Positions 62,585 through 64,000 of a stretch of 64,000 nucleotides of DNA are shown here, piece after piece; positions within the stretch are counted from its first letter, which is position 1, and each line of letters opens with the position of its first letter. Both the position numbers and the translations under genes were made by a program. The notes under the pieces are model-generated. The model made no database searches. It saw only the letters and a list, made by a program, of their open reading frames with translations, and was not told where the DNA came from. The stretch covers positions 2,790,001-2,854,000 of the forward strand of contig NZ_CP009435.1 of the NCBI RefSeq assembly GCF_000960995.1. Reading direction: 5' to 3'. Origin of the DNA: Burkholderia glumae LMG 2196 = ATCC 33617 (GTDB taxonomy: Bacteria > Pseudomonadota > Gammaproteobacteria > Burkholderiales > Burkholderiaceae).

Positions 62585-64000
62585 ATGGAACAGGTGGCAT
62601 TGATCGGCGCCCGGCTGAGGCTGCCGGGCGCCGACGGCATCGACGCCTTCTGGCGCAACATCATCGAGGGCCGCGACTGCATCAGCACGCTGTCCGACGC
62701 GGCGCTGCGCGAGGCGGGCGTCGACGCGGCGCTGTCGTCCCGGGCCGAGTACGTGCGGCGCGCCGGCGTGCTCGACGATATCGATCGCTTCGACTATCGC
62801 TTCTTCGGCTATACGTTTCGCGAGGCGCAGGCGATCGACCCGCAGCAGCGCGTGCTGCTGAGCCTCGCGCACCAGCTGCTCGAGCAGGTGGGAGCGGCCA
62901 CCCGCGAGGTGGGCGTATTCGCCTCGGTCGGCTTTGCCCATTACCTGCTGAACAACCTGAGCGGGCATCCGCCCGGCAGCCTCGCGCTCGCCGACGTGGT
63001 CTTCGGCAACAGCGGCGATTGCGCCGCCACCCGCATCGCCTACAAGCTCGACCTGCACGGCCCGGCGATGTCGATCCAGTCCGGCTGCTCGTCCTCGCTG
63101 CTGGCGCTGCACAATGCGCGCGTGGCGATCCTGACCGGGCAGTGCCGGATGGCACTGGTGGGCGCCGCGGCGATCCACACGCCGCAGCACGCCGGCTATC
63201 TGTATCAGCGTGACGGCGTGCTGGCCAAGGACGGCGTCTGCCGCCCGTTCGACGCGGCCGCGAGCGGCACCGTGTTCACCAACGGCGCGGTGGTTCTGGC
63301 GCTCAAGGCCCTGTCCGACGCACGGCGCGACGGCGATCCGATCCTCGCGGTGATCCGGGGCTCGGCGGTCAACAACGACGGTGCCCGCAAGTCGGGCTAC
63401 ACCGCGCCGAGCGTGGCCGGGCAGGCCGATGCGATTCGTCGTGCCTACCAGCGCAGCGGCATCGATCCGGCCACCATCGGCTATCTGGAAACGCACGGCA
63501 CCGGCACCACGCTCGGCGATCCGATCGAATTCCGCGCGCTGCGCGACGCCTATGGCGAGACGAGCGGCGAGGGCAGGCAGGCCCATTGCGCGCTCGGCTC
63601 GGTCAAGGCGAACATCGGCCACACCGATGTCGCGGCCGGCCTGGCGGGCGTGCTGAAGGCCGCGCTGTGCCTGACGCATCGGATCCGCGCGCCGCTGGCC
63701 GGCTTCACCGCGCCGAACCCGGAGCTGACGCTGGCGGGCTCGCCGTTCTACGTCCCCACGCGCGCCGAGCCGTGGCCCGACACCCCCGGCACGCCGCGCC
63801 GCGCCGCGGTCAGCGCGCTCGGCGTGGGCGGCAGCAACGCCCACGTGATCATCGAGCAGGTGCCCGAACCCGAGCCGGCCGGCCGTGTCGACAACGGACC
63901 GCTGCTGCTTTCGGCGCGCACGCCGCAGGCACTCGACACGATCGAGCGCGCCAGCCGGGAGGCGCTTGACGCCGGCACGCTGCCGCCGGGCGACGCGCGC
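62585..64000 (+). CDS. Polyketide synthase, N-terminal KS module (runs off window)
   Basis: This open frame starts at ATG 62585, 7 bp after the NRPS stop and preceded by GAGGA, and is still open at 64000 (472 codons visible). It begins with a complete type I ketosynthase domain: Cys168 in MSIQSGCSSSLLALHN (the usual DTA before Cys is replaced by QSG), His303 in LETHGTGTTLGDPIEF and His345 in VKANIGHTDVAAG, ending near SNAHVIIEQ. The next part, PLLLSARTPQALDTIERASR, looks like the KS-AT linker. It would extend the glycine-containing intermediate from the NRPS with a malonyl-type unit. Confidence 0.9.
   Translation, partial: MEQVALIGARLRLPGADGIDAFWRNIIEGRDCISTLSDAALREAGVDAALSSRAEYVRRAGVLDDIDRFDYRFFGYTFREAQAIDPQQRVLLSLAHQLLEQVGAATREVGVFASVGFAHYLLNNLSGHPPGSLALADVVFGNSGDCAATRIAYKLDLHGPAMSIQSGCSSSLLALHNARVAILTGQCRMALVGAAAIHTPQHAGYLYQRDGVLAKDGVCRPFDAAASGTVFTNGAVVLALKALSDARRDGDPILAVIRGSAVNNDGARKSGYTAPSVAGQADAIRRAYQRSGIDPATIGYLETHGTGTTLGDPIEFRALRDAYGETSGEGRQAHCALGSVKANIGHTDVAAGLAGVLKAALCLTHRIRAPLAGFTAPNPELTLAGSPFYVPTRAEPWPDTPGTPRRAAVSALGVGGSNAHVIIEQVPEPEPAGRVDNGPLLLSARTPQALDTIERASREALDAGTLPPGDAR

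Noticed and set aside
58042..62688. A 1548-codon open frame antisense to the NRPS gene
   Set aside because: It mirrors the NRPS codons in a GC-rich genome; its translation is Arg/Gln/Ala low-complexity without domains.
1..64000. tRNA, rRNA, CRISPR array, prophage or plasmid origin
   Set aside because: Looked for cloverleaf-like GTTC-arm sequences, regular direct repeats with spacers, phage structural genes and iteron-rep pairs; none were convincing.

Overview
The window is very GC-rich (roughly 70% by eye) with dense, short-spaced genes and strong third-position G/C. Several gene families together point to a plant- or host-associated Burkholderia sensu lato, most like the gladioli/glumae/plantarii group: mprF-acvB, AcuR/AcuI, a DUF3772-MscS channel, rhizobial-type asparaginase, LuxR-type quorum sensing, and large biosynthetic loci. 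No rRNA, tRNA or CRISPR array was seen. The species assignment is inference.

Positions 1-25,224 look like ordinary accessory or second-chromosome content. They hold a lipoprotein (cut by the window edge), an MscS-type channel, a frameshifted acyltransferase remnant, an FkbM methyltransferase, and an overlapping mprF-acvB pair for lysyl-phosphatidylglycerol metabolism. Next come acuR-acuI with its own operator, a lipid kinase-phosphoesterase pair, an asparaginase, a DHA2 efflux pump, an SDR, a LacI regulator, a UdgX-like protein lacking the catalytic His, glgA behind a near-consensus sigma-54 promoter, a secreted subtilisin and a secreted alpha/beta hydrolase.

Positions 25,225-46,318 are the most striking part. 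An AT-richer 1.5-kb region precedes a LuxR-type regulator with an intact acyl-homoserine-lactone pocket. It is followed by about 20 tightly packed co-directional genes, many sharing 4-bp start/stop overlaps. They encode an unrecognised 621-aa protein, an AMP-dependent acyl ligase, three acyl carrier proteins, a ketosynthase and a chain-length-factor partner (Gln in place of Cys), a ketoreductase, a FabZ-type dehydratase, a degenerate SDR, a hotdog thioesterase, a Cys-nucleophile alpha/beta hydrolase and an acyl-CoA dehydrogenase. They also encode two different oxygen-activating diiron-type enzymes (a haem-oxygenase-like oxidase and an AurF-type N-oxygenase), a ferredoxin and its reductase, a PurU-type formyl-THF hydrolase, a GNAT, an Ntn (C45) acyltransferase/hydrolase and a DHA2 exporter. 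I read this as a quorum-sensing-controlled, aryl-polyene-like type II PKS locus that makes an N-oxygenated (poly)unsaturated acyl product. I cannot match it to a named metabolite, so it is the best candidate for an undescribed system.

Positions 46,285-54,032 run on the minus strand. They hold a Liv-type ABC transporter operon (substrate-binding protein, one ATPase, two permeases), a FixH/YtkA-like protein, an MFS transporter, a small membrane protein, a GNAT and an upstream LysR regulator. The ABC operon promoter region carries a 21-bp motif that recurs (16/21 identical, same orientation) upstream of the biosynthetic operon, suggesting shared control.

Positions 54,140-64,000 hold an alpha/beta hydrolase, a decayed IS5-type transposase, a PrlC-like M3 oligopeptidase and, divergently, the start of an NRPS-PKS line. 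That line is a C-A-T-C synthetase whose A-domain code reads as glycine, then a PKS beginning with a KS domain that runs off the window end.
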